DNA from: Paludibacteraceae bacterium | Lineage (GTDB): Bacteria; Bacteroidota; Bacteroidia; Bacteroidales; Paludibacteraceae | NCBI GenBank assembly: GCA_904502115.1 | Contig: CAJGDW010000019.1 | Location: 1-19,780 of the forward strand | Length of the DNA stretch: 19,780 nt | Reading direction: 5' to 3' | Shown: piece after piece, positions 1 through 11,100 of the stretch | Numbering within the stretch: the stretch's first letter is position 1 | Layout of the letters: the number at the start of each line of letters is the position of its first letter | The notes under the pieces: model-generated | Seen by the model: the letters and a program-made list of their open reading frames with translations, nothing else | Told to the model about the DNA's origin: nothing | Database searches by the model: none | Made by a program: the position numbers and the translations under genes

Positions 1-12
1 GACTTGGTTTCC

Positions 13-113
13 GGTCGGGATTTACACATACAAAAACTACAAAATGTGAACTCGCTTCGCTCAAACAACACATTTTGCTTAACGTTTTTGCACATATAAA
101 TCTTTTTCCGACC
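13..113. repeat. Imperfect ~100 bp intergenic palindrome
   Basis: The left arm (13-48) and right arm (69-113) are inverted copies with gaps. Matching blocks, outside to inside, are GGTCGG (13-18) with CCGACC (108-113), GATTTA with TAAATC, CAAAAAC with GTTTTTG, and a perfect 9-bp pair CAAAATGTG (40-48) with CACATTTTG (69-77). The 20-base loop (49-68) contains CTCGCTTCGCTC. No ORF or T-tract terminator fits it. It could be a dispersed palindromic element or the 3' region of an upstream gene that lies outside the window. The structure is seen directly; its role is unknown. Confidence 0.65.
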
Positions 114-138
114 TCCACCAAATGTCGTCAGATTGAAT

Positions 139-234
139 CGCCTCAACGCCTCAACGCCTAAACAACTCAACGACTAAACGATTCACCGATTAGTCGATTA
201 GTCAATCGTATCACCTCATCACCGCATCACCAAC
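139..234. repeat. Degenerate 8-bp tandem repeat, about 12 units
   Basis: Read in steps of eight from position 139, the sequence gives CGCCTCAA, CGCCTCAA, CGCCTAAA, CAACTCAA, CGACTAAA, CGATTCAC, CGATTAGT, CGATTAGT, CAATCGTA, TCACCTCA, TCACCGCA, TCACCAAC. Adjacent units are identical or differ by few bases, and the motif drifts along the array. It is non-coding and lies just upstream of the promoter of the first gene. An inverted pair CGACTAA (171-177) / TTAGTCG (190-196) sits inside it. Function unknown. Confidence 0.7.
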
Positions 235-252
235 TAAAAAACACTCCAATAG

Positions 253-282
253 TTTGTATATTTGCTGAAATTTGTATATTTG
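253..282 (+). promoter_or_regulatory. Bacteroidota-type promoter for the acyltransferase operon
   Basis: TTTG (253-256), an 18-base spacer, then a perfect TAnnTTTG box, TATATTTG (275-282). This fits the known Bacteroides sigma-factor consensus. A second identical -7 box lies at 257-264, because the 13-bp string TTTGTATATTTGC occurs twice with an 18-base period (253-265 and 271-283). The start codon at 303 would give a leader of only about 10-15 bases with no Shine-Dalgarno sequence. Confidence 0.65.
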
Positions 283-302
283 CATAAATTTTGATTAACT
301 AA

Positions 303-1109
303 ATGACCGAGGTAACGCAAATAAACATTAAGGGTGAACTCACCAAGCGCATGAAAAAGAAACCCAATGGGTTGATGGTAAAAATTGCGCGTTGGTTCTT
401 GATTGAAGACTGGGTGAATAAGCGTTTGCGTGAGATAGGACCCGTGAAAGACCTTGATTTTATGGCGGATACCCTTCGTTGCTTGAACATAAAAGTAGAG
501 GTAAAAGGGATAGAAAAATTACCTATGCAAAATTCTCGGTTGCTTTTTGTGTGCAATCATCCTTTGGGTGGTATGGATGTGCTTTCGGCTTGTACGGCTG
601 TTCGTCCTGCTTGCGAAAAGGGATTGTTGATTCCTGCTAACGATTTGTTGATGCAGCTTACCAACATAAAGGATATGCTCATTCCGGTGAACAAAGTGGG
701 GGGTCAGAGCAAAGATTTATTGGCAAAGGTAAATGCTGCATATGCTTCCGATCAGCAACTGATGTTTTTTCCTGCTGGTAAGGTGTCGCGCAAACACAAG
801 GATGGTATTTACGACGATGCTTGGAAAAAAACATTTGTATCGAAAGCCGTTGAATTTCAACGTGATGTAGTACCCATTCGAATAGAAGCAAAAAATTCTC
901 CGTTTTTTTACCGATTGGCTAAGTTGAGGGCTAAATTGGGAATAAAATTGAACATAGAGATGTTGTTATTGGTGCGTGAAACACGCAAACAATCCAATAA
1001 AACCATTACCGTAACCATTGGAGAACCAATTCCTTGGCAATATTTTGATGTATCAAAATCGGCCAATGAGTGGGCACAAGAAGTTAGAAAAATAACCTAT
1101 GAATTGTAA
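303..1109 (+). CDS. glsA: Lysophospholipid-type O-acyltransferase, probable GlsA/OlsA-like
   Basis: This 268-residue protein belongs to the PlsC/LPLAT acyltransferase superfamily. It carries the catalytic histidine-aspartate motif as NHPLGGMD (H86 and D92; five residues between them, a variant I associate with the 'putative hemolysin' LPLAT branch rather than classical HX4D). The substrate-binding block FFPAGKVSR follows at 155-163, and a conserved VPIRIEA segment near 190. No clear membrane helix is seen, so it is probably membrane-associated on the cytoplasmic side. The next gene is an OlsB-like N-acyltransferase that overlaps it by 11 bases. In Bacteroides thetaiotaomicron such a pair makes glycine lipids (GlsB adds the first acyl chain on nitrogen, GlsA the second on oxygen). 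The pairing supports that role here, but the head-group amino acid cannot be read from sequence; ornithine or serine lipids are alternatives. Start ATG at 303 follows the promoter closely. Confidence 0.8.
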   Translation: MTEVTQINIKGELTKRMKKKPNGLMVKIARWFLIEDWVNKRLREIGPVKDLDFMADTLRCLNIKVEVKGIEKLPMQNSRLLFVCNHPLGGMDVLSACTAVRPACEKGLLIPANDLLMQLTNIKDMLIPVNKVGGQSKDLLAKVNAAYASDQQLMFFPAGKVSRKHKDGIYDDAWKKTFVSKAVEFQRDVVPIRIEAKNSPFFYRLAKLRAKLGIKLNIEMLLLVRETRKQSNKTITVTIGEPIPWQYFDVSKSANEWAQEVRKITYEL

Positions 1110-2061
1110 GACCATGGAAGAAATCATTGCTCCTGTTGAGCGTGAGTTGATCAAGGCAGAATTAACTCCTGATAAGTTTCTGCGCCCAACCAACAAAGGG
1201 GGTAATTTGATATACGTTACTACCGCCAACGAATCGCCCAATGTCATGCGCGAGATTGCTCGTTTGCGCGAATTGGCTTTTCGTTTAGCAGGTGGGGGTA
1301 GTGGCAAATCCATGGATATGGATCAGTTTGACTGGATGGATCGTCCTTATAAACAATTGTTTGTATGGGATCCACAAAACGAAGAAATTATAGGTGGGTA
1401 TCGTTATATCTTAGGGAAAGATGTTGATATTTTAGAAAACGGACAGCCTAACTTGATTACTTCCGAGATGTATTGGTCGTCTCCTCGTTTTATTCAAGAA
1501 TATTTGCCTTATACCTTGGAGTTAGGACGCAGTTTTGTGCACCCCGATTATCAAGCATCCAAGATGGGTGCCAAAAGTTTGTTTGCGTTGGATAATTTAT
1601 GGGATGGTTTGGGAGCTTTGACGGTACTTTTGCCCGATGCAAAATACATGTACGGAAAGGTAACTGTTTATCCGCACTACAATGCCAATGCACGCGATTT
1701 GATTTTTGGTTTTATTAGCAAGTATTTTCCTGATAAAGAAAAACTTATAACTCCTATCGATCCGTTCGAAATTGCCTATACTCCCGAACAAATTGATGCT
1801 ATTTTTACGGCAGAAACCTACAAAGAAAACTACAAAATTTTAAACAAAGAGGTGCGTGCCCTTGGTGTGAATATTCCACCTTTGGTAAATGCCTATATGG
1901 GTTTGTCTCCTTGTATGCGTTCGTTCGGTTTTGCTGTGTATCATGATTTTGGCAACCTGATAGAGTGTGCTATTATGATACCTGTAGATCAAATTTACGA
2001 GGAAAAATACGCTCGTCATGTGGCAACATTTTTAACTTCTCAAGAGACTTCTGCAGTTTAG
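1099..2061 (+). CDS. glsB: GNAT-like N-acyltransferase, probable GlsB/OlsB-like
   Basis: A 320-residue protein of the OlsB-type N-acyltransferase family (GNAT fold), which transfers a 3-hydroxy fatty acid from acyl-ACP to the amino group of an amino acid. Family-typical segments are REIARLRELAFR (51-62), the acidic DMDQFDWMD (73-81), LFVWD followed by EIIGGYRY (87-103), and LELGRSFVHPDYQ (140-152). The ATG at 1099 overlaps the end of the upstream O-acyltransferase by 11 bases; an ATG at 1114 (315 residues) is equally possible, since neither has a Shine-Dalgarno sequence. The overlap implies translational coupling and a shared lipid pathway. As I recall, in B. thetaiotaomicron the N-acyltransferase gene comes first, so the order here would be reversed. 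There is no terminator hairpin in the 122 bases after the stop. Confidence 0.82.
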   Translation: MNCKTMEEIIAPVERELIKAELTPDKFLRPTNKGGNLIYVTTANESPNVMREIARLRELAFRLAGGGSGKSMDMDQFDWMDRPYKQLFVWDPQNEEIIGGYRYILGKDVDILENGQPNLITSEMYWSSPRFIQEYLPYTLELGRSFVHPDYQASKMGAKSLFALDNLWDGLGALTVLLPDAKYMYGKVTVYPHYNANARDLIFGFISKYFPDKEKLITPIDPFEIAYTPEQIDAIFTAETYKENYKILNKEVRALGVNIPPLVNAYMGLSPCMRSFGFAVYHDFGNLIECAIMIPVDQIYEEKYARHVATFLTSQETSAV

Positions 2062-2129
2062 TTTATTGGTCGTTTTTTAACATATTTGCTTTATTATTGC
2101 TATAATAAGGTGTGTTTTTTGTATTTTCT

Positions 2130-2160
2130 TTTGAAAATATTACGAAAAAACATAACTTTA
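2130..2160 (+). promoter_or_regulatory. Probable promoter of the giant adhesin operon
   Basis: TTTG (2130-2133), a 19-base spacer, then TAACTTTA (2153-2160), one mismatch from TAnnTTTG. Transcription would start near 2167, about 17 bases before the ATG at 2184. This placement makes the GTG at 2112, which would lie upstream of the transcription start, an unlikely start codon. Confidence 0.5.
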
Positions 2161-2183
2161 CAAACTTGTCCTATAAAGCAACT

Positions 2184-5100
2184 ATGAAAAATATGACGAT
2201 AAAGAAAATCGCCCTTTGGGCGTCTCTGTTCCTAACGGTTACTTCTGTACAAGCAGCCTATACGGTTGCCGTTTATGAAACCGCTAATCCAAGTAACATT
2301 CAACATTTTGAGTTCACCTCTGCTGGAACCAATGTTAGTAATCAACTAATCGCGAATATCGATGCCCCTGCACCGTTAGACGAATGCTCGTTTTGGGTAG
2401 GGATAGATCAGGCACAGGTTCCTGATGTGTCGGTCGATCAGACAGTAGCTTCTCTTATGAACGGAGCTACCTGTTCGGGTACTACGTTTAGTTTTACCAT
2501 CTATGCAGGTGGAACGGACGCTAACTATAAGCCAGAAAACTTTAAGTGCATTGATACAGCCGAGTATACTTACGGTATGGCTTGCTGGCCCGAACAACTT
2601 ACCAACAACTGCTCGGGTGGTGCAGCTTCGGCGGCTAATCACAAATTTACCAAAAATGGTAGCGTATGGACGTATCATTTTGAGGTAAACGACCCCAATT
2701 CTACTTTTAAATTGCTAAAGAGTCCCGATGGCGCTACTTGGAATTGGGATGCAGGACAATTAGGACACTCGCAATCGGGTACCCAACTTCAAGCAGGATC
2801 GGGTATTACGGTAGAGAATAATGGACAAGGAAATATTGCTTTGCAGCTTGCCGGTGTGCAAGCGGGCGACTACGTTACGCTCACCTTGCAAAAAAATGGT
2901 GCAGTGTATACACTATCGGCCGATTATATGGCTAAACCCCTGTTGCAAAATACCAGCCAAGTATGTGGTGAAAGTCCGGTGGTGTCTTGCAAAATTACCA
3001 ATTACAATTCTTCGGAATACAGCTACGCCTATACCGTGAACGGTGGTGCCGAAACTGCGCTTACATCGGATGTGGTTGAGGTACTAAATCCTACTCGTTC
3101 TACCGAATATAGTCTAGTAGTAGTGGCTTACAAAGACGGTTTGCGCGTTGCTTCTGATGCGTTAAAAGTAACGGTTCCCGAAAATGTAGCAACCCCTGTG
3201 TTGGTGGCCAATACAGCGGCTTGTGGTGCCGAAATTGGTTTTACCATTGCCAATTACAGTGCTTATGCTACGGGTGTAACGTTCCAGCTTCCTGCAGGTT
3301 ATGTACAAAACGGTTCAAAAATTTCGTTGGCCAGTGCGCCTGTCAACGGAACTGCCTATACGCTGTCTGTTACAGCCGATGATGGTTGTACCACCGCTGA
3401 AAGTGCTCCAGAGAGCCAGACGTACATGGCTGATCCTGCACAACCTACTGTACAAGCCAATTCGGTTTGTAACCAGTTGACATTTACGGTAGATCAACCA
3501 GAGGCTAGTTATCGCTATCAATGGATGATAGACAATGCTCCAGTAACGCCTACTGGTAACTTGTATACGGTAACCGGTAGCACGCATGGTATGTTGCATA
3601 CGGCTAAAGTATCGGCTTTTGCGCCCAATGGATGTTCTGCCACTGGAACTCAAACGGGAACCTTCTATGCAACCCCCGATAAACCCCAAATCACCACCAA
3701 CGAGGGTTGTGGAAACGATGTTGTTTTTAAACTTACCAATTACGATGCAGCTGTTCAGTATAAATGGACCATTTCTACATCAACGGGTGTTACTCAAACG
3801 GTACTACCCCAAAATGGCACCGACGAGTACAAAGTGGCATCGCCCATAGAGGGAACTACTTACACTCTACAAGTAATGGCATGGCGTGATATGGCCGGTG
3901 GTGGTACCTGCTCGGTTATGTCGGATGCTGTGTCGCAACTATGTAAATTACAACCCGCTCCCCCTGTGGTAACGACCCCCGTCTATCAAGTATGTCAACA
4001 AGAGGGTACAAAATTATGGGCCGATTTGGTGCGCGTATCAACCGGTAATACCTTGGTGTGGTACGATATGGCCGGCAATCAAATGTTGGTGACGTCCGAT
4101 GTGTTCTCTTTCGATATGAACCTTCCTACCAATGGCACTCCTATTCAATACCAAGTAGCTCAACTGTCGGCCTATGGCTGCGAGAGTGAAAAAGTGACGG
4201 TAGGGGTAAATGTGCAAGAAAAACCCATAGCGATGGCGGGTCCCGATATGGAAGTTTGTTCGGGTGCAACCGGCGTTCGCTTGGCCGAAGGCGAGGTGGA
4301 AAATGCCCAAATGGATTATGCGTGGTCGCCTGCTAGTTATTTAGAAGATAGTCATGTGGCATCGCCTACATTGACACACTTAAATGTGAATTCCGATGAC
4401 GAAATTGAATTTACCCTTACGGTATCGAACAAGAATATGCCTTCTTGCAGAAGCACGGACAACGTAAAGGTAAAAGTATTGGCTTTGCCACAAGTCATCG
4501 TCCAAGAAACTACCACCGGCATTATTGATGTGTGCGAAGGCAGTGCTGTTGGGATTACCATTGTTCCTGAAGCAGGTATTACCTACAACTGGATAGATCC
4601 CAATGGTGTGTTGGCCAACAAAATGAGTACATCTGCTATTACGCATCCCATTGTAGCGGATCAAACCATTTCAATAACCGCAACGCGTCATGCCGCAAAC
4701 AACGTGTGTGTTAGCCAACCTAAAACCATCGAGTTCAAAAAAGTAGATTTGCCTGTGTTCAGTGCCAGTGGTGGCAAGGGCGATCGATTGTCTGTTTGCG
4801 ATGGCAAAACCATTCAATTGGGCGAGCAAGGCAATAACCAAACTGACTATCGCTGGGAAAGTATCCCTGCGGGCAGATTGGATAGCCATATTCCTAATCC
4901 TTACATTACGGTTACCGAAGATGTTACCTATATTGTAACCGCAACCCTTAAACAGGCTCCTAATTGTTCTACCCGAAGTGAGGTGTATGTAGAGCGTGCG
5001 GCTTTGCCAACCCAATACACCTTGTCGGCAGAAGGTACCAACCTTTACTGCGAGGGAGGTGCTGGCGTAACCTTGATGTTGAGCAGTTCAGATACATACG

Positions 5101-8100
5101 TAGAGTATGCTTTGTATCGTGGTGGAGTAGAAGTTCAAACTTGGCAAGCGGGTACCGGCGGTATTTTCCGTTGGACCCATGTGACATCGGGTATATATAC
5201 CGTTAAAGCCCGTGTTATTAGTGCCAATCCCGATGAGCAATGTGCGCAAGACATGCTAGGCCAGGTGGAAGTGATAGAAAAACCAGCGCCCAATGTAACC
5301 GTTAGCAGTGTGGGCGACGTAACTTGTCCTGGCGACGAAACCGTGGTAAAATTGTCCTTTACCGGCGAACCTCGTTTCTATGCTAATATTTTGATAGACG
5401 GGGTGTTGCAAATTATTCAAACCGACGACAGAGAGTACGTGTTCCCTTATACACCTCGTAATTATACCGATATCAAGGTGATTCAAGTAACCGATAAAAA
5501 CTGCGATTTTGTGTATGCAGAAGAAAATCAGCCCACTTTGTCGTTCGATATCGTCAATATGGAGGACTTTAAAATTCATTCGTCCGATTCACACGCCAAA
5601 ATATGTCCCGGAAACTCTGTAACCTTGTCTATCAACCATGTTCCCTCTCCTGATGATGATGTTGAGGTAAAATGGTCTACCAACGCTAGCGAGGTTTCGT
5701 CTATCCAAGTAGCACCGTCTGAAACAACCACTTATAAATTAGAGGTGCATACCAACAATGGTCGATGTGTCTTTACCGATAGCATTACCATTGCTGTGGC
5801 AGAGATAAACGATTTGTCGATAAGCGGATTGGGTGATAAATTCTTCTGCTCTACCGAAGCGCCTGTTCCCATTACAGGTTCTCCTCAAGGGGGTGGATTC
5901 TCTTCCGATTATCCAGGCTTTGTAGACGGAGGATTCCTTTATCCCAATGTTGTAACTCAACAAGGTAGTACCGAAATTACCCTAACCTACGAGGTAAATA
6001 ACGACGGTTGCGAACAAACCATTGAAGAGAAAGTGATTGTAGACTTTGTGCCTAACAATGTTAATTGGTGGGTAACGCCTGTGGCACAAGAGCCCGACGT
6101 AAATACGTCGTATCGCTACTGTATGCCCGATCCAGACCAACCCGTTAAAAAACTAACCTTGCAAGGCTTCCCCATTCACCCCAATGGTTACTTTACCATT
6201 TTGAGTGCTGATAATACGGGTCAACCCGATCCTGGTCCATACCAAGTAGCTGTTGTACCAAACGATGTAGAACGTTCTTTGTGGGATATTGTTAATTTAT
6301 CGAGTGGTGAGTATAAAATTATTTATACCGTTCCTGTAAATACCCAAATGGGTTGCGCTGCATCGTCCGAGCCTAAAACCATTATTATCGACCCTGATTT
6401 TAGCGAAATTGTTGATAACGAAAACATTTACTTGCGTAACAGCAAAGGACAAGTAACCAATGTATTGTGCGAAAGCGATACCGAAGCTACCTTGTATGCC
6501 GATATTCAGGCTCCTGGTAAATATACGTTGAGCATGCCCGGTATGTTGGTATCGCAAGATGTTACCAGAAGTATTGCTACCATCAATCCTTCGGTGGTAC
6601 AAGGACACAATGGTAACCACCGTGCGGTATTGACCATGGAGGATAACCATGGTTGTCCACACAAGTATTCGTTAGACTTTAAAATTACCAGTCCGGTTAA
6701 CATTCACTCGTTTGGATTGAGCAAACGCGACTTCTGTTCGTACGACGAAGATGAACCCATCCAGATTACCTCCGAAAGAGAAACCGATGGTACCATTAGT
6801 GTTTATCGTAAAAAGGCAGACGGAACCGAAGAGTTAGTGGACGCTATGGTGCCTAAAACAGCTCCTCCTTACTTCAGCCCTAAGTCGTGGGGTGCAGGCG
6901 AATACCGCATTGAGTATACCTATACCGATATTGATGGTGTGTGCGAAGCTACTGAGTCGACCACCGTATTTGTGCACGAACCTCCTACCATTAATCTAAA
7001 CCTATTAGAAGATTATTGTAAAGGTGAACAAATAGAACTAAAAGCAACCCCCGATGGTGGTTATTATGAAACCTCTGCTCCCGATGGAACCATCTTGTTT
7101 AGTCATTTTGATACCGATAAAGTTGCCGTTGGTTTGTATACCATATCGTATACCGTAAGAAACGATAAAGGTTGTGAAAGTAAGGATTCCATAGAGGTAG
7201 AAATTCACGGCACCGAAAATATGAACATTTTTGGCTTTAACGACAGCCGCAAATATTGTTCTCCATCGGGTAGCATTACCATCAGTGGTTTCCCCACCGA
7301 GAATGGCGAAGGTTCGTTTACGGGTCCTGCCTTCTTAACCAACAGCACTACCCAAGAAGGGTATGCTACGTTAGACTTGACTCAAGCCGACTTTAATACA
7401 TCGTACGATGTAACCTATCATTACGTAGAAACCTACACCGACCAATTTGGCGTGGACCAAACCTGTGAATCGACTACTTCGGAACGCTTTACGGTAATTA
7501 ACGAAGCCATCGATTTCCATGGTATCGACGAAAATATGACCGTTTGTGGTTACGAAAACGTATGGCCATTGCGTGCCAACAAGACCGAAAACGTGCGTTT
7601 TGAAATGATCCCCGCATCGGCATCGGATGCCTTGAAAGACAACGGCGATGGAACTGCCGAATTGTATCCTAACTTGTTGCCCGAAGATGCTATTTATGCG
7701 GTGAAAGCTTACTATAGCTACATAGAGAATGGGGTAGAGATTTGTTCGAGCGAGCGAACCAAATCCTTTACCATTGCTAACATTGCGCAAGTGGCCGATG
7801 TAACCCTGTTCTGCGACGGTGGCGAAAATGCGGTTCGACTCAAGAATGTAGAATCGACCGTAGAATACGAACTTACCGTAAACGGTGTGCCTTTTGCTCG
7901 TCTATCGGGTGCTGACCAAACCCCAGAAGGTAACCTTGACTTCCCAGCCATTGCGTTGAGCCAAGCACACATTCAAGTAGCTGGTTACGAAGCTGGTTGT
8001 AAGGTGGCCATGTCGAAAGAATTAACCATTGCACGCTTAAAAATTGATTCGTTGGTAGTAAAAGACATTACCTGTGCCGGCGAACTAGACGGAAAGGCGC

Positions 8101-11100
8101 AAGCGTACATCAGTGGCGGTAGCTTACCTTATAATCATAGCTTTACCGATGCTAATGGCAATAGCTTTACCGACTCGTTTATTCAAGGTAGACCTGCCGG
8201 AGACTTTACTTACTCGGTAATAGATGGTATTGGTTGTGAACGTACCGCTAGCTTTAGCATTACCACTCCTACCCAATTGGATGCCAATATTTACTTTACC
8301 AATCCTAAATGCGATGGTGGTGTTACCGGTTCGGTACGTGTAGAACCAGTTAGTGGATCGGGTAGTGCTCCTTATACCTACAAGTGGTACGATATGCGCG
8401 ATCTAAGTACCGTAATAGCCGAAACGGCCGCCATAGAAGAACTACCTAGCGGACAGTATCGTTGCATTATTACCGATAAAAATGGCTGTAGCATTTCGCG
8501 CGAAGCAAGTATCCTAGCTCCAGCGCCTTTGAATATAACGTTGGTAGAAAAACAAGATGTTGCTATTACCGGAGATGCAACTGGCTTTATTGAAGTAAAA
8601 ACACAAGGTGGTAATCCTGATTATACTTACACATGGGTGGGTAATAGCTATCCTGCTGGATATACTACCACCGAGGCTCGTTTAGAAAACCTATTGGCCG
8701 GTATGTATCATATCAATGTAACCGATGCACGTGGTTGTACAGATTTGATTACCGTAGAGTTAACACAACCTACCTTAATTGTAATGGATGCCAAAGTTAC
8801 CCATGTAAGTTGTCATGGAGAAAATGATGGTGCTATCCAAATGACCGTATCGGGTGGCGAATGGCCATACCAATTGATAGAGTGGAGTTGGGTAGACGAA
8901 AACGGCGTGCCACAAACCTCTACCAACCAAAGCTTGACCGGTTTGAAAGCAGGTTTCTATACCTTCAAAGTAAAAGATGCCAAAGGCAATTCTGCCGAAA
9001 TGATCTATCAAGTAGAAGAACCTTTACTATTAGAGGTAATGGAAGATGCTTCTACTGTATTAACTGTACCTTGTTATGGTGCCGAAACGGCCAAAATGCG
9101 TGTCGTAGTAGGTGGCGGTACAGCACCCTACGCAATTACCTGGCCCAATGTTCCTGCCGATAACGTATCGGACGATGAAAAAGAAGCCTTCAACTTGGGT
9201 AAAGGTAGCTATACCGTTTATATTAAAGATGCCAATGGTTGCGAAACCCAACTTACCCGCGAGGTGACCCAACCCGATGCCCCAATGGCGTGGGTGAAAG
9301 CTGAGGTGGTGGCAGAGAATGCTTGCGCTAGCGATAACAACGGAAAAATAGAAGTGGAAGTAACAGGCGGTACCCCAGATTATAGCTATGAATGGTCGGG
9401 CGTGGGTATTGTAAACGCAAACGACCAAAACCAAGAAGGCTTAGTATCGGGTAATTATCATTTAATAGTGACCGATGCAACTGGCGAATGTACGTTAGAA
9501 AAAGACTTTGTGATTCAAAAAAGAGAAACGTTGGTGGTAGAGGCCTTGGGAACGGATGTTACCTGTTATGGTGCGAACAACGCTACCCTTACCGCAAAAG
9601 TATCGGGCGGTGTGCCAGAATACCAATACAAATGGACCGATGCCGACGGAAATGAGTATGCGGGCGATATGCTTAGTGGAAAATCCGCAAGTACCTATTA
9701 TTTAGAGGTAACCGATGCCGTTGGTTGTGTAGGCAATGGTGCAGTTACCATCTCAGAACCTACCGCCTTGCAAATAACCACTACCGTTACCGATATTTCG
9801 TGCCACGATGCCAACAATGGTGAAGTGTCAGTTACCGTTACCGGTGGAACCACCGGAACTACCGGTTATACTTACCAATGGGAAAAATTAGGTAGTACCC
9901 AAGAGTATCCAAGTGTAACCTTGTTGACCCATTTGGATGCAGGCGATTATCGAGTAACTGTAACCGATGCCAATAACTGTTCAATTCAATTGGAAAACCC
10001 ATTAATCATCACCAACCCCGAAGCGCTTACGCTTACATACGATGTGCAAAGGGTGGCGATAAAAGGACAAGCAACGGGTGCTATTAAGTTGAACGTACAA
10101 GGTGGAACAGGAGATTACACTTACAAATGGACATCAGGTCCTAGCATTACCGATGCCAACCGTAATTTAGGTGAAATTACCCAATTGTTGTCAGGCAATT
10201 ATACGGTTATCGTTACAGACGAAAATAATTGCGAAGTATCGGCCGTTATTAATGTGCCACAAAACGAAGATATTCAAGTGACGGTTAAGGTGACTCCTAT
10301 TGACTGTCATGGTAAAAATACGGGTCGAATAGAAATTACAGCTATCGAAGGTGGTGATGGTAACTATAGTTACGAATGGACATCGCTAAATACTGGATTT
10401 ACATCGACCGATATAAACTTAGCCGATTTGGCACCCGATGAATATTACTTGAAAGTAACAGACGGTGCTGGTGCCGAAGTTACCGGTAACTACGAGTTAA
10501 GAGCCCCACAAGAAATTGTGATTTCTACCATCGATATTTACTCGCAATTGGCGGTAAGTTGCTTTGGTAAAAACGATGCTTCTATTCGCATTGATGTAGA
10601 TGGAGGCGCAGCCCCATACCAAGTGACATGGAGCAATCCTGATATGGTTGGGCAACCTGACGATCCGATGTTTGCTGGGAACTTAAGAGATGGTATGTAC
10701 CAAGTTACCGTTGTGGATGCTTTGGGTTGCGAAAAAACACATACGCAAGAGGTTACCGGACCTGATGCAGCGTTGAGCATTGTTCCTGTTATTACCAATA
10801 ACTATTGTTATGGCGAAACCAATGGTAAAATAGAACTTACGGTAACAGGCGGAACTCCTGAATATACCTACATTTGGTCGGGTGGTCCTGGATTAGTTGC
10901 CGATGCCAAAGATCAAACAACCTTGCACAGCGGTGAAACCTATCGTGTAGAGGTAACCGATGCTAACGGATGTAAAGAACAAGGTGTTTATTTCTTAGAT
11001 CCACTTACTCCTGTTCAATTTGACGTATTCAAAGAAGATGTTAACTGTTATAATGAAAAAACAGGTAAGGTATGGGCAACAGAACCTACGGGTGGTGCTG

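Noticed and set aside
13..113. The palindrome as the inverted ends of an insertion sequence
   Set aside because: There is no transposase or room for one between the arms, and no flanking direct repeat was seen.
139..234. The octamer array as a possible CRISPR
   Set aside because: Units are 8 bp with no spacers and drift in sequence; no cas gene is present.
2112..2183. An upstream GTG start that would add 24 residues to the giant protein
   Set aside because: The added stretch would bury the signal peptide and lies before the predicted transcription start; the ATG at 2184 gives a standard signal peptide.
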